A DNA stretch of 64,000 nucleotides from JAZGGS01 sp963714405 (GTDB lineage Bacteria; Bacteroidota; Ignavibacteria; Ignavibacteriales; Ignavibacteriaceae): assembly GCA_963714405.1 (NCBI GenBank), contig CAVQOH010000002.1, positions 806,001 through 870,000 of the forward strand, in the 5' to 3' direction. The position numbers and the translations under genes were made by a program. How positions within the stretch are numbered: the stretch's first letter is position 1; each line of letters begins with the position of its first letter. Shown one piece after another: positions 53,525 to 62,886 of the stretch. The notes under the pieces were generated by a model. The model did not search any database. It saw nothing but the letters and a program-made list of their open reading frames with translations, and was not told the origin of the DNA.

Positions 53525-55032
53525 GCAAAAATTCCTTTCAATGGAACAGAATAAATGATTTCCTGTTTGAGTCCTTCTTTTTTAAATATATCGTTTACAC
53601 AATACATAGCAGATGTAGTAGCGGCTTCCATAAGCATTACAGGGCAATCAATTTTTACCCAATCTCCTGCAAGATAAAGGTTTTCTATTTTTGTTCTAAA
53701 GCCGGGGCGATTTTTAAATAAGTTGGTATGAAAAGCAGTAAAATCATCTCTTATCTGTAAATACTCGTATTTTATTTTATAGTGCTTAATTTCAGGAAAG
53801 TACAACTCAAATTCTTTTAATAATTGTTCTCTAACTTCTTTTTCTGGGAAATTATCAGGCAAAGCATAAGAATGAAGTTCAAATATTCCCCCACCGTTCT
53901 TTGCAACATAATCTTTACTAGTAGTTTCCATTCGATGATATACAGTAACTGAATCCAGTATCTTTAGCGCATCAGTAAATATGAAAAAAGGGACATCGGT
54001 TCTCACGTCTTTATCAATCCAGATACGCAGAACAGCATACCGCTGTGATTGTTTTTGCTGGTTTATTTGTGAATAAAATTCAGGATAATTTGATTTTATA
54101 TAACCCGAATCATTAATAATTTTTTTTGTTCCTTTTATATCTGACGCTAAAATTAAATAATCAAAGGCTTCTTCGTTTATAATAAATCTGTTTTCGTTTT
54201 TTATAATGGAATTAATTGGTGTGTTTAATTTTATTTGCGCTTTATTTGTTTTTAAATATTTTATGGCCGGTTCCCACAAAGTTTTTTCAAAATCATCATC
54301 CAAAACATCGTAAATCAATCCGAGATTGTTGCTTAAAAAGTAAAAGTGAAAACTTTTTATAAGTTCTGCCATGGAGATGTATTGGGGTTCTGCAAAAAAA
54401 GCGCGTGAGAAAGTAGTAAACATCAATCTCATCTGCGGTGGAAGATTAACATCCTCTGCAAAATCTTTAAATGAAATTTCATCGAACTTTTTATATGTCT
54501 TTTCTTTATCGTAATTAAGCAGGGCAATAAGTTTACTGAACTTTGGGTTCTTCATAATATCTTTAATAGAATATATTCCTGCTTTTCTCATCGATAAAAT
54601 ATTTTCAACAGGTGTGGTTTTAATTTCCTTAAAACTATAATCACCTAAATCTTTTGTCATTATCAGATAATCATCAATCGGGATTAAATTTTTGTATGCA
54701 TCAATTTTCTTTAAAAGATTACGCAGGTTATAATATTGCCTGAAGAAAGCATGAAAACCATGTTCTACATTTGTTTGGTGATTATCTTCAAACTTAACCG
54801 GCCAGGAACCCACTTTTCCCCCAACAAATGAATCTCTTTCGAAAACTGTAACATTAAAATTTCTTTCCGATAAATAAATTGCGGCGGATATTCCAGCCAA
54901 GCCACCCCCAATTATGCCAATTGTTTTTGGAATGGTAAGTTTATGCGGCAATGAATTATCAACAGAGTTAATTTGCTGCTTGTAGTTACCAAGACGGTTT
55001 CTGACAATCTTTGAAATAATTGAACTATTCAT
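53521..55032 (-). CDS. carotenoid-type FAD-dependent desaturase/CrtU-like flavoprotein
   Basis: A 503-residue amine-oxidase-type flavoprotein. The FAD fold is GIIGGGLAGISAAIYLSERN (about 38-57) with VTVFERDSFVGGKVGSW after it. The C-terminal FAD contact is LYLAGDWVKIDCPVMLMEAA. It resembles zeta-carotene desaturases and the FAD part of CrtU aromatic-ring desaturase/methylases. It overlaps the upstream methyltransferase start by four bases (ATGA), so both are translationally coupled. Its exact reaction cannot be settled here. Confidence 0.8.
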   Translation of the reverse strand: MNSSIISKIVRNRLGNYKQQINSVDNSLPHKLTIPKTIGIIGGGLAGISAAIYLSERNFNVTVFERDSFVGGKVGSWPVKFEDNHQTNVEHGFHAFFRQYYNLRNLLKKIDAYKNLIPIDDYLIMTKDLGDYSFKEIKTTPVENILSMRKAGIYSIKDIMKNPKFSKLIALLNYDKEKTYKKFDEISFKDFAEDVNLPPQMRLMFTTFSRAFFAEPQYISMAELIKSFHFYFLSNNLGLIYDVLDDDFEKTLWEPAIKYLKTNKAQIKLNTPINSIIKNENRFIINEEAFDYLILASDIKGTKKIINDSGYIKSNYPEFYSQINQQKQSQRYAVLRIWIDKDVRTDVPFFIFTDALKILDSVTVYHRMETTSKDYVAKNGGGIFELHSYALPDNFPEKEVREQLLKEFELYFPEIKHYKIKYEYLQIRDDFTAFHTNLFKNRPGFRTKIENLYLAGDWVKIDCPVMLMEAATTSAMYCVNDIFKKEGLKQEIIYSVPLKGIFA

Positions 55033-55775
55033 ATTAATTTCCCGGGTTTAGCAGCACTGAATGTTCGCAGGATGGGTTTTCGCCAGCTTGGCATGTTATG
55101 CTTTTTTACATTAACAAAACCTGTTTCTTCAAGAAGATTAACAAACTCTTGCGGTGAAAGAAATTTATCCACACTTTTAACAAGGTATTTAAATATTGTT
55201 GATGAACCAGAAAGTATTGTTGAGATTGGAATAACTACGCTGTAGCCCAAAGCTTTCCAGTATAAATGCGAAAAGAAATTATTGGTCAAAGAATATTCAT
55301 GAAAAGCAATCTTTCCGCCGGGTTTAAGAATTCTAATTAAGTTTTGCAAACACTCTTTGTAATTGGGCATGTTACGTATTCCGTATGCCATAAAGATTGC
55401 ATCTGCATAATTATCATCGTAATCCAATTCCATAACATCTTTCTGAATAAATTCTAATCTTTCTCTAGTAAATTGTCTGCGGAACTTGTTTTCTGCAACC
55501 CTCAGCATCTCTTCAGAGTTATCAATCCCTATTACTTTACCGGTTCTTAAATTATTTATGCAGCAAATAGTTGATTTTCCGGTACCACAGCATAAATCAA
55601 GAACAAGGTCATTCCCTTTTAATTCAAGCCGGTCAACGCTGCGCTGCAAATCACTTTCATATCCTTGACTGAGAAATGTTGCTATATCATATTTTTTTGC
55701 AACCCGATTAAATTCATAAGGAACTGTTGTTTTGTCCTGAAATAAACTAATAGCAGATGTTTTATTATTTACCAA
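55029..55775 (-). CDS. UbiE/class I SAM-dependent methyltransferase
   Basis: A 248-residue methyltransferase of the UbiE/MenG type. The SAM motif I is LVLDLCCGTGKSTICC (about 54-69). Further motifs are VIGIDNSEEML, DAIFMAYGIRNMPNY and LKPGGKIAFHEYS. Position between the Rieske and FAD-desaturase genes in the carotenoid operon suggests that it methylates a carotenoid (for example a ring or hydroxyl group) rather than a quinone. It is 2 bases from the Rieske stop. Confidence 0.85.
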   Translation of the reverse strand: MVNNKTSAISLFQDKTTVPYEFNRVAKKYDIATFLSQGYESDLQRSVDRLELKGNDLVLDLCCGTGKSTICCINNLRTGKVIGIDNSEEMLRVAENKFRRQFTRERLEFIQKDVMELDYDDNYADAIFMAYGIRNMPNYKECLQNLIRILKPGGKIAFHEYSLTNNFFSHLYWKALGYSVVIPISTILSGSSTIFKYLVKSVDKFLSPQEFVNLLEETGFVNVKKHNMPSWRKPILRTFSAAKPGKLI

Positions 55776-55777
55776 TT

Positions 55778-56773
55778 CTACTCTTCCTCCTGCAATTTTT
55801 TTCTCCAGAATTTCCTGAATGCAAGAGAAACTTCATCTCCTTTTACACTTACTTCGTGGACATTATTTCCTCTCTTTTTTAAAATATCAAGATTGGAAGA
55901 AAGAAAATCAATATCCTCTTCTACAATATTTGCAGATTTTTTAGCCATAAAATATTTTGCGAATGCAGGAAACTTCGGAAAGATATTTTTCCACAAAGTA
56001 ATCTGTTTCATTTCAACATGTTCATCATCAACCTGCATGACGTGCTCAAGAATAAGTAATACTCTTTCTTTAAATCGAATCTCCAAACGCGAAATGTTTG
56101 GATAGTAAAAACGAATCCGCGTACCGATATTTTCTTCATCACCGAAATATACTTTTTCTGCTTTTGTTCCAACATTTGCTCTGCGATAAAATCCTTCAAT
56201 TCCGTCATCCAAGACTTTTAGATTAAAATCTGCTGGAGATTCTTTTATCTGCCCCATAAACGATTTTATAGAATTCCGGTGAACGTAAGCAATATGGTAC
56301 GGATCAATTAAACTTTCTGCTGTTGCTTCCAGATCAGCTTTAAATGTGTAAGCTTTGTAAGTAAAAGGCCACTCATTCATTTCCGGAATATCAGTTGGAT
56401 TAACATGCATGGATTTTTCTTCATCACCGACAAAAACCCAAACCCACTTATTAAAATCTTTAGCCGGATAACTTTTTATTTTCGCAGTTGGTGGAATTTT
56501 ATCACCTGGAAGTTGCGAAGGAATATTAACACACTTACCTGTTTTATCATATTCCCACCCATGGTAACCACATATTATTGTGTTATCGTTTAAATAACCT
56601 AAAGATAAATTTACGTTTCTGTGACAGCACCTATCTTCAAGAGCAACAATTTCTCCATCCGTCTTGCGGAAGAAAATAAAATCTTCGCCCAAAATTTTTT
56701 TCTTTAAAATTTTATTTTTTAATTCATCTGAAGGACAAATCAAATACCATTTATTAGTTAACATTTGAAACAC
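55778..56773 (-). CDS. Rieske-type oxygenase in the carotenoid operon
   Basis: A 331-residue Rieske non-heme iron oxygenase alpha-subunit-like protein. The [2Fe-2S] ligands are C-x-H and C-x2-H in RCCHRNVNLSLGYL and IICGYHGW (about 47-72). The catalytic iron site is in ESLIDPYHIAYVHRNS (about 153-168). No ferredoxin/reductase partner is encoded nearby. In this setting it should hydroxylate, ketolate or desaturate a carotenoid. Its start overlaps the upstream lycopene-cyclase gene by 20 bases. Confidence 0.88.
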   Translation of the reverse strand: MFQMLTNKWYLICPSDELKNKILKKKILGEDFIFFRKTDGEIVALEDRCCHRNVNLSLGYLNDNTIICGYHGWEYDKTGKCVNIPSQLPGDKIPPTAKIKSYPAKDFNKWVWVFVGDEEKSMHVNPTDIPEMNEWPFTYKAYTFKADLEATAESLIDPYHIAYVHRNSIKSFMGQIKESPADFNLKVLDDGIEGFYRRANVGTKAEKVYFGDEENIGTRIRFYYPNISRLEIRFKERVLLILEHVMQVDDEHVEMKQITLWKNIFPKFPAFAKYFMAKKSANIVEEDIDFLSSNLDILKKRGNNVHEVSVKGDEVSLAFRKFWRKKLQEEE

Positions 56774-57440
56774 CGTTTATTCTAAGTAAAAAATTATAAA
56801 GACTTGTATTCATCCAGAGCAAAGACATCCCGTAGAAAAAATCCTCAACCGGTATAGTGATAATTCTAAAATCAAGCTGATACTCAACTCCGTAAGTAAC
56901 AACCGGCCGCCATGTCAGGTATCCGTTAAATATCACTGTAAAAAAAACAATTAGAAGAAGGTAAAAATAAAACCTTCTTTCAAAAAGCAAATTAGTTTTC
57001 AGAAGCTGATCGGCAAGATTTGCAGCGAACAAGAAGCTAAGCGTTAATCCCGTGTACTGTTTACCAATTAAAAAGAAATATATACCAGCTGGCAATGCGA
57101 GATAAAGAAGTAATCTAAGCCACTGCGTTTCCACACTTTTTTCTTTTACTCTTCGAACAATCATTTCCCAGGTAAAGAGACAGGCAAAAGGAACAGTAAT
57201 GAAAAATAAAATCTCTTCAATTGGAAGATTTATAATTTTTATTCCTGACACATACTTGGAATTAAAATGCCAATGAGTGCCTGTTACTAACGCATCCCAA
57301 AGCAAAAATGGAATGGCTGGAATAATGATTGCAACCAGAATTTGCTTCCAGTGGTTCCAGATATAACAGCATTTAAGCGAACCGAAAAATACCGGACCAC
57401 TGATAATCACGGTGTTAAATATGAGATATTCGAAATTCAA
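56754..57440 (-). CDS. CrtYcd-type lycopene cyclase
   Basis: A 228-residue membrane protein with about seven helices in two homologous halves, as in the fused heterodimeric lycopene cyclase domain. The hallmark loops are NLPIEEILFFITVPF (about 71-85) and IPVEDFFYGMSLLW (about 194-207), equivalent to the PEE and ED motifs. It should form beta-ionone rings from lycopene. It starts directly after the phytoene synthase stop (one base apart). Confidence 0.88.
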   Translation of the reverse strand: MNFEYLIFNTVIISGPVFFGSLKCCYIWNHWKQILVAIIIPAIPFLLWDALVTGTHWHFNSKYVSGIKIINLPIEEILFFITVPFACLFTWEMIVRRVKEKSVETQWLRLLLYLALPAGIYFFLIGKQYTGLTLSFLFAANLADQLLKTNLLFERRFYFYLLLIVFFTVIFNGYLTWRPVVTYGVEYQLDFRIITIPVEDFFYGMSLLWMNTSLYNFLLRINGVSNVN

Positions 57441-58286
57441 TTATGTTGATTTTAAAACCTTAACTTCGAAATAGGATTTTATTAATAGGTAAAATTTATA
57501 GGGGTTCGAAATTCTTACTCGTTTGCTCATTAATTTATCAACATCCATTCTCTTAATTTTTTTAAATAACATTAAGTAATAGAGATATGCAGAATATACA
57601 CCAAGCTTAACACCTATTGGCAATTTTACTATTCCCATAAAAGCCGAGTGGAATTCGTTATCAATTTCTTTTTCCAATTCCTTTTTGTTCCGGTTGTTTA
57701 TATAAGTCAGCTCACTAACCCCGGGTAAATAAATTCGTCCTCGCTCAATAATATCGCTTTTAATATCTCTTAAGAAATTAACTTTTTGGAAAGCAGCTCC
57801 AAGCATTCTGGCTGAATACTCCAGCTCATCATATTTCTCATCACTTCCCTTTACAAAAACTTTTAAGCACATCAACCCTACAACTTCTGCTGAGCCGTAA
57901 ATATAATTATCGTAAACTCCTCTCTCGTAAGAAGAGTTTGATAAATCCATTTCCATGCTCTTTAAGAATGCTTTTATAAGTTGCAAATCTATGTTGTATT
58001 TATTAACCGTTTCCTGGAATGCCTGCAAAACAGGATTTGTGGAAACACCTTTTTCAATAGCATCCCAGGTATCTGCTTCGAACTTTTTTAGAAGTTCTTT
58101 TTTATCAAAATCATGAAACGTATCAACAATCTCATCTGCAACTCTTACATAGCCGTAAATAGCAAAGATAGGATCTCTGAATTCGGGTTTAAACGCTTTT
58201 ATTCCCCATCCAAACGATGTGCTGTAAGAAAGGGTTAACCGTTTACTTATTTTATAACTTGTATCTTTATAAAGTTGAAAACTCAT
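57441..58286 (-). CDS. crtB: phytoene synthase
   Basis: A 281-residue squalene/phytoene synthase that condenses two geranylgeranyl diphosphates to phytoene. The first aspartate-rich motif is YVRVADEIVDTFHD (about 46-59) and the second is NFLRDIKSDIIERGRIYLP (about 171-189). Its start overlaps the desaturase stop by 20 bases, so it is part of the same transcript. Confidence 0.93.
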   Translation of the reverse strand: MSFQLYKDTSYKISKRLTLSYSTSFGWGIKAFKPEFRDPIFAIYGYVRVADEIVDTFHDFDKKELLKKFEADTWDAIEKGVSTNPVLQAFQETVNKYNIDLQLIKAFLKSMEMDLSNSSYERGVYDNYIYGSAEVVGLMCLKVFVKGSDEKYDELEYSARMLGAAFQKVNFLRDIKSDIIERGRIYLPGVSELTYINNRNKKELEKEIDNEFHSAFMGIVKLPIGVKLGVYSAYLYYLMLFKKIKRMDVDKLMSKRVRISNPYKFYLLIKSYFEVKVLKST

Positions 58287-59746
58287 TTGTAATCCTTTCA
58301 GTTACTAGTTTTGAGCTGATAACAACCATTGGCAACCCGGTGCCAGGAGTTGTGGAAGCCCCAACATAGTATAGATTATTAAACTTTTCGTCCTTGTTTT
58401 TGGGTCTGAATGCTCCAACCTGGTTTAAATCATGTGCAAGCCCTAAGCCTGAGCCCCGGTAAAGATTTAACATACTTTCCCAATTATCCGGAGCTAGTAT
58501 TTTTTTTGTCAAAATGTTTGATTGAATATCATAACCAACTCGTTTTGAAAGATCAGTAATGATATTGTTTGCTAAATCTTCTTTATCTTCCCAAGATTTT
58601 TTGTATCGAAGATCCGGAACGGGACAAAGGATAAATAAATTTTCACAATCATCTGGTGCGCTGGTCTCATCAGATTTTGAAGAAGCATTTACATAGTAAT
58701 AAGGTTTTTGCGGACTGATAGATGAAGTGAAAATATTATCCGCATAATCTTTAAAGTTACTACCCAAGAAGTAATTGTGATGAAGAAGATTGTTAATCGT
58801 TCCTTTTACACCCAAATAAATTGTTAGTGGCGCAAGTGTCCAATGTAAATCATCAAGCTTTTCCGGGCTGAATTTTTTTCTCCCCAGCACTTTTCCTCTG
58901 AACGATGCGGCATCGGAATTAGACACAAAAATATCTGCCTCCCATGCTTTTCCATTTTGATCGATCATCTGTGCAACTTTACCGTTATTGTTTCCAATTC
59001 CAACAATTTCAGTATTATAAACAAACTTTACATTTCTATTTTCAAGAATTTTTACCATTTCTCTAACAACGCTATACATACCATTCTTAACACTCCAGTA
59101 ACCGTTATTCTTCATTTCTGTATAATTTAATAATGAATAGATTGACGGAGTTTGAAATGGTGTTGAGCCCAGAAAGAATGCAACAAGGGAAAATATTACT
59201 TTTACCTCTTCAGAATCGAATGTTTTCTCAAGCTCATCCCACATGCTTCTGTAGAGATATGGAAGATGTTTCTTAGGAACCTTCGCAAGTTTTAAAAGAT
59301 AATCCAGTTTATTTTTATAATTTGATTTAACAACCTGTTCTTCAGTATCATGGAAAAATTCTCCACCTTTGTTTAAGTATTTTTCAAGTTTTTCAGCAAG
59401 ATTGTCCTCAATTCCACTGAACTCGTCCTGCTAATTTTTTTAAGTCCTTAAAAATGCGGAAAGGTTTTTTATTGTCTTCAAAAAATACCTGGTAAATTGG
59501 ATCAAGCTCTTTCATTACTAAAGGATTTTCTACGCCAGCGCTTTTAAATAAATCATCAAATTCGTAAGTCATGCTCATAAAAGAAGGTCCCATATCAAAG
59601 CGAAAACCATCTTGTTCGATTATATTCAATCTTCCGCCCGGAGTTGAATATTTTTCAAGGATGGTAATATCATATCCCTTATTTGAAAGTCGTAAAGCGG
59701 TCGAAAGACCGCCTAATCCAGAACCTATAATAATTACTTTTTTCAT
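58267..59746 (-). pseudogene. crtI: phytoene desaturase with apparent frameshift
   Basis: Together the two frames give a full CrtI of about 490 residues. The start (59746) has the FAD fold VIIGSGLGGLSTALRLSNKG and TPGGRLNIIEQDGFRFDMGPS. The frame ends at 59408; the next frame begins within 15 bases and continues through EFSGIEDNLAEKLEKYL and the middle region to the C-terminal FAD contact NLYYVGASTTPGTGLPMV. Dropping one of two G at about 59429-59430 gives LADEFSGIE in one frame. It is a single-base change, so either a sequencing error or a recent mutation. It should convert phytoene to lycopene and is the first gene of the carotenoid operon. Confidence 0.88.
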
Positions 59747-59823
59747 TTATTCTTTTTTGTAAGACAAGTGTTGATATATAAGATAAAGATTTCTGAGATT
59801 AGATTCAGTTAAGTTTAAATTAA

Positions 59824-59927
59824 ATGAGGAAACCGCTTGCACACTTTTCGTAAATATCATCACGAACAATTCGTGTCATAGTAAACATTTGACTGGAGCC
59901 TATCGTGTTGCAAGCGATTTTTCTCAT
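59824..59927. promoter_or_regulatory. long inverted repeat upstream of the carotenoid operon
   Basis: Arms 59824-59844 and 59905-59927 pair over CGCTTGCA / TGCAAGCG, ATGAG / CTCAT and CAC / GTG. They enclose an inner CACGA...TCGTG hairpin (59861-59875). It lies between the stop of the DUF4397 gene and the desaturase start, so it can act as a terminator, an attenuator or a structured leader RNA. No known riboswitch motif was recognised. A TAAGACAAG box (59760-59768) follows, 14 bases before the desaturase start. Confidence 0.5.
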
Positions 59928-59937
59928 TATTATTGTT

Positions 59938-61665
59938 TTATTTAAGCAAATTCATCTTCTTAATTTGAGCAAAATTTCCAGCTTTTAATTCGTACAAATA
60001 GATTCCACTGGCAAGATTTGATGCATCAAAATTAAACTTATAAGAACCTGAGGCCAATGTTTCATTTACTAAAGTAGCAACCTCGCTACCAAGAATGTTG
60101 TAAATTTTCAAGGTTACAAATTCGCTATTCGCAATTGCAAAATTTATAGAGGTACTTGGATTAAATGGATTAGGATAGTTCTGTGAAAGAGTGTAATTAT
60201 TCGGTGTTATTGAAGAGATTTCCTCAATACTTGCTACACCTTCCGGGAACTGCCCAACCGTACCATCACCAAGAGCAAAGAATAAACCAAATGCCTCGCC
60301 ATTCTGGTTGTTACCAGGCGTTAAGAAACCTGATGCAAATACAACAGCGCTTCCACCACCAAGTGTTGATAAATCAGCAACATAAGATTGGACTAATGAA
60401 GTGCCGTCAGCAAGTGTTAAATCGAGAGTATATACTGCAGCAGGAACATTTATATATCCAGTTATATCACTATAAGCTGCATCGTCAACCAAGGTAGCTA
60501 CGCCTCTGGCTATTACATCTACAGTCGGAGCATCGGTTGAGCCGTGTACTACGAAAAAGTCAACATCTCCACTCGTTCCATTCTCCCTTGCCATTGCTTT
60601 AATAAATAAAGTAAAAGCAGTGCTTCTTCCATCAGGATTTGCCGCGTAAGAACCTGGATCTAAAACACCATTTGCTATAGCAACGTATGTTTCACCATTA
60701 GCTAAAGTAACAGTAAAGTTTTTTAATGTATCAGCAGCAGAGCTACTATTACCTGGTGCAACGCCAATATTTATAGAAACATCAGCCGGAGCGTCTATAA
60801 ATGGAGTAGCATCTCTAAATCCAAAATCATCAAGTAATAATGTTCCATCTAAATAAATATCAACCGGATCAGCTGCTACATCTGCAGCATTATGAATAAC
60901 CTGTAATCTTGCAAGCTGAACCGATGGAAAAGCAACTACATCTCCGTTTGGAAGTGCAGCAAAGATTCCAAATGCCGGACCGTTTTGATTATTGCCCGGT
61001 GTTAAGAATCCGGATGCAAAGACTACGGCTGCGCCACCACCTAAACCACTTAAATCAGCCTGAAACGAAGCTACTATTGTAGAGTTATCGTTTCCCGGGG
61101 TAACATCAAGAATATAGGAAGCCGGGGGAACATTTATGTATCCAGTTATATCACCGTAAGCTGCATCATCTACTAATGTTGCAACTCTTCGTGCAAGCAC
61201 ATCAACTGTCGGAGCATCACTGGAACCGTGCAATACGAAGAAATCAACATCTCCACTCGTTCCATTCTCTCTTGCCATAGATTTAATAAATAGAGTGAAA
61301 GCAGTACTTCTGCCATCTGGATTTACAGCAAACGAGCCTGGATCTAAAACACCATTTGCAATTGCAACATAGGTTTCATTTTCAGTTAAAGTAACTGTAA
61401 AATTCTTGATTGTATCTGCAGCAGAACTGCTGTTCGGACCTGCAACACCTATATTAATGGGAGTTCCTGCAGGTGCATCTATATAGGGAGTAGCATCTCT
61501 GAATGCGAAGTTATCCAGTAGCATTGTACCATTTAAATAAATATCAACTGAAACTGCTCCTGGATCAGCGGCATTGTGTATTACCTGCAACCGCGCTGTC
61601 TGTGCAACTATAGAGCTCACTCCCAAAATGAACATTATGACTATTAAGGTTTTCAAAGTTTTCAT
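59938..61665 (-). CDS. secreted protein with two DUF4397 repeats and T9SS sorting domain
   Basis: A 575-residue exported protein. The signal peptide ends near AQT (about 22). Two DUF4397 domain pairs (about 22-240 and 250-465) are internal duplicates of each other: ARLQVIHNAADPGAVSVDIY and ARLQVIHNAADVAADPVDIY start the two. The DNA copies lie about 669 bases apart. The C-terminus is a T9SS sorting domain (NYPNPFNPSTSINFAI...VLGSEVATLVNE...SGIYLYELKAG...KMNLLK). It follows the ECF sigma gene by 34 bases and is probably cotranscribed with it. Confidence 0.9.
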   Translation of the reverse strand: MKTLKTLIVIMFILGVSSIVAQTARLQVIHNAADPGAVSVDIYLNGTMLLDNFAFRDATPYIDAPAGTPINIGVAGPNSSSAADTIKNFTVTLTENETYVAIANGVLDPGSFAVNPDGRSTAFTLFIKSMARENGTSGDVDFFVLHGSSDAPTVDVLARRVATLVDDAAYGDITGYINVPPASYILDVTPGNDNSTIVASFQADLSGLGGGAAVVFASGFLTPGNNQNGPAFGIFAALPNGDVVAFPSVQLARLQVIHNAADVAADPVDIYLDGTLLLDDFGFRDATPFIDAPADVSINIGVAPGNSSSAADTLKNFTVTLANGETYVAIANGVLDPGSYAANPDGRSTAFTLFIKAMARENGTSGDVDFFVVHGSTDAPTVDVIARGVATLVDDAAYSDITGYINVPAAVYTLDLTLADGTSLVQSYVADLSTLGGGSAVVFASGFLTPGNNQNGEAFGLFFALGDGTVGQFPEGVASIEEISSITPNNYTLSQNYPNPFNPSTSINFAIANSEFVTLKIYNILGSEVATLVNETLASGSYKFNFDASNLASGIYLYELKAGNFAQIKKMNLLK

Positions 61666-61699
61666 TGTTTTTCTTTCTTTAATTATTAATTATTAATTG

Positions 61700-62299
61700 T
61701 TAATTGAGATAACCATTTACTTTTGCGTAACCGAATAACTCTTCTTGTAAAAGTTTACGCGCTCGGTGAAGACGTGAACGGACAGTGCCAACAGGAATAT
61801 TTAAAATTTCAGCGATTTCTTCGTAACTATATCCTTCCAAATCACATAAAAGAAAGACATCCTTCATTTTTACAGGTAGCTTTGATAGTGCTGAAGAAAG
61901 CTCATCATCAAGCAGATTGTTGTAGAAATCTAAATTAAGATTGCTGCTCCTGGTCTGCTCAGATTTTATATTTTCGTAGATGTCTTCTATTTCATCATAA
62001 TCAACTTTTGAGGGCTCTCTTTTAAGCTTCCTGTAGTTGTTGATGAAGGTATTCTTTAGAATCATAAACATCCAGGCTTTACTGTTTGTACCTTCATTAA
62101 ACTGATGGTAGTTCTTGTAAGCCTTGTAATAAGTTTCCTGTACAAGATCTTGCGCGTCATCAGAATTCCTGACAATCTTTAAAGCATAATTGTAAAGTGC
62201 ACTCTGATAAGGCATAACTTCAGTTTGAAATTCCTGCTGTTTTTCAATTTCTGTTTCACTTACGTTTAATTCTTCTGTGTTATACATCGCACTGTCCAT
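61700..62299 (-). CDS. ECF sigma-70 family sigma factor next to the carotenoid genes
   Basis: A 199-residue ECF sigma factor. Region 2 covers about 30-100 (DAQDLVQETYYKAYKNYHQF and NSKAWMFMILKNTFINNYR). Region 4 is about 140-195, with YSYEEIAEILNIPVGTVRSRLHR. No anti-sigma gene is present. It lies between the fasciclin gene (26 bases) and the DUF4397 gene (34 bases) and beside a B12-dependent MerR regulator. The arrangement recalls the LitR-LitS pair of Streptomyces, in which an ECF sigma factor drives light-induced carotenoid genes. Confidence 0.92.
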   Translation of the reverse strand: MDSAMYNTEELNVSETEIEKQQEFQTEVMPYQSALYNYALKIVRNSDDAQDLVQETYYKAYKNYHQFNEGTNSKAWMFMILKNTFINNYRKLKREPSKVDYDEIEDIYENIKSEQTRSSNLNLDFYNNLLDDELSSALSKLPVKMKDVFLLCDLEGYSYEEIAEILNIPVGTVRSRLHRARKLLQEELFGYAKVNGYLN

Positions 62300-62325
62300 T
62301 CTTTAAATATTATTAACTAAATTAT

Positions 62326-62838
62326 TTACTCGGGAATAAGTACTGTATCGATAATGTGAATTACTCCATTGGAAGCCATTACGTCAGCTGTTGTCACTGT
62401 TGCATCGTTTATCATAACCGTACCATCTTTTACTTTTATGTTTATGTTCTGTCCAGCAAGAGTTTCAGCCTCAGTAAGATTAACAACTTTATCAGATGTA
62501 ACGTTACCTGAAACAACGTGATAAAGAAGGATAGTCTTCAAAGTTTCTTTATCCTTAAGTAATGCTTCAACCGTTCCTTCCGGTAGCTTTGCAAAAGCAT
62601 CATCTGTAGGTGCAAATACTGTAAAAGGTCCGTCACCCTGTAAAGCTTCAACAAGACCCGTTTCGGTAAGTGCTTTAGCTAGAGTGTTAAAGTTTCCTGA
62701 TTCAACTGCAATAGTTACTATGTCTTTTTGAGAGCTATTGTGTTTGTCATGGTCACCGGCAATTATGAATGAGGTGATCATCAGGGAAAGAACGATAGCT
62801 GATATCATCAGCTTCTGGGACATGATTTTGTGTAACAT
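62326..62838 (-). CDS. exported fasciclin-domain protein
   Basis: A 170-residue FAS1 protein with an N-terminal signal (about 8-27). The FAS1 domain is complete: DIVTIAVESGNFNTLAKALTE, GPFTVFAPTDDAFAKLPEGT, ILLYHVVSGNVTSDKVV and the C-terminal ASNGVIHIIDTVLIP. FAS1 proteins mediate adhesion or bind hydrophobic ligands including carotenoids. It is the first gene after the strong promoter at 62924-62952. The start at 62838 follows AAAGGAG. Confidence 0.92.
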   Translation of the reverse strand: MLHKIMSQKLMISAIVLSLMITSFIIAGDHDKHNSSQKDIVTIAVESGNFNTLAKALTETGLVEALQGDGPFTVFAPTDDAFAKLPEGTVEALLKDKETLKTILLYHVVSGNVTSDKVVNLTEAETLAGQNINIKVKDGTVMINDATVTTADVMASNGVIHIIDTVLIPE

Positions 62839-62886
62839 CTTGTTACTCCTTTTGTTTTTGGTTATTGTTAGTTATTTGAAACTATG

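Noticed and set aside
59824..59927. Cobalamin riboswitch before the carotenoid genes
   Set aside because: A B12 link was tempting because of the CarH-like regulator, but I could not find the conserved B12-box or a pseudoknot arrangement, only a long stem with an inner hairpin.
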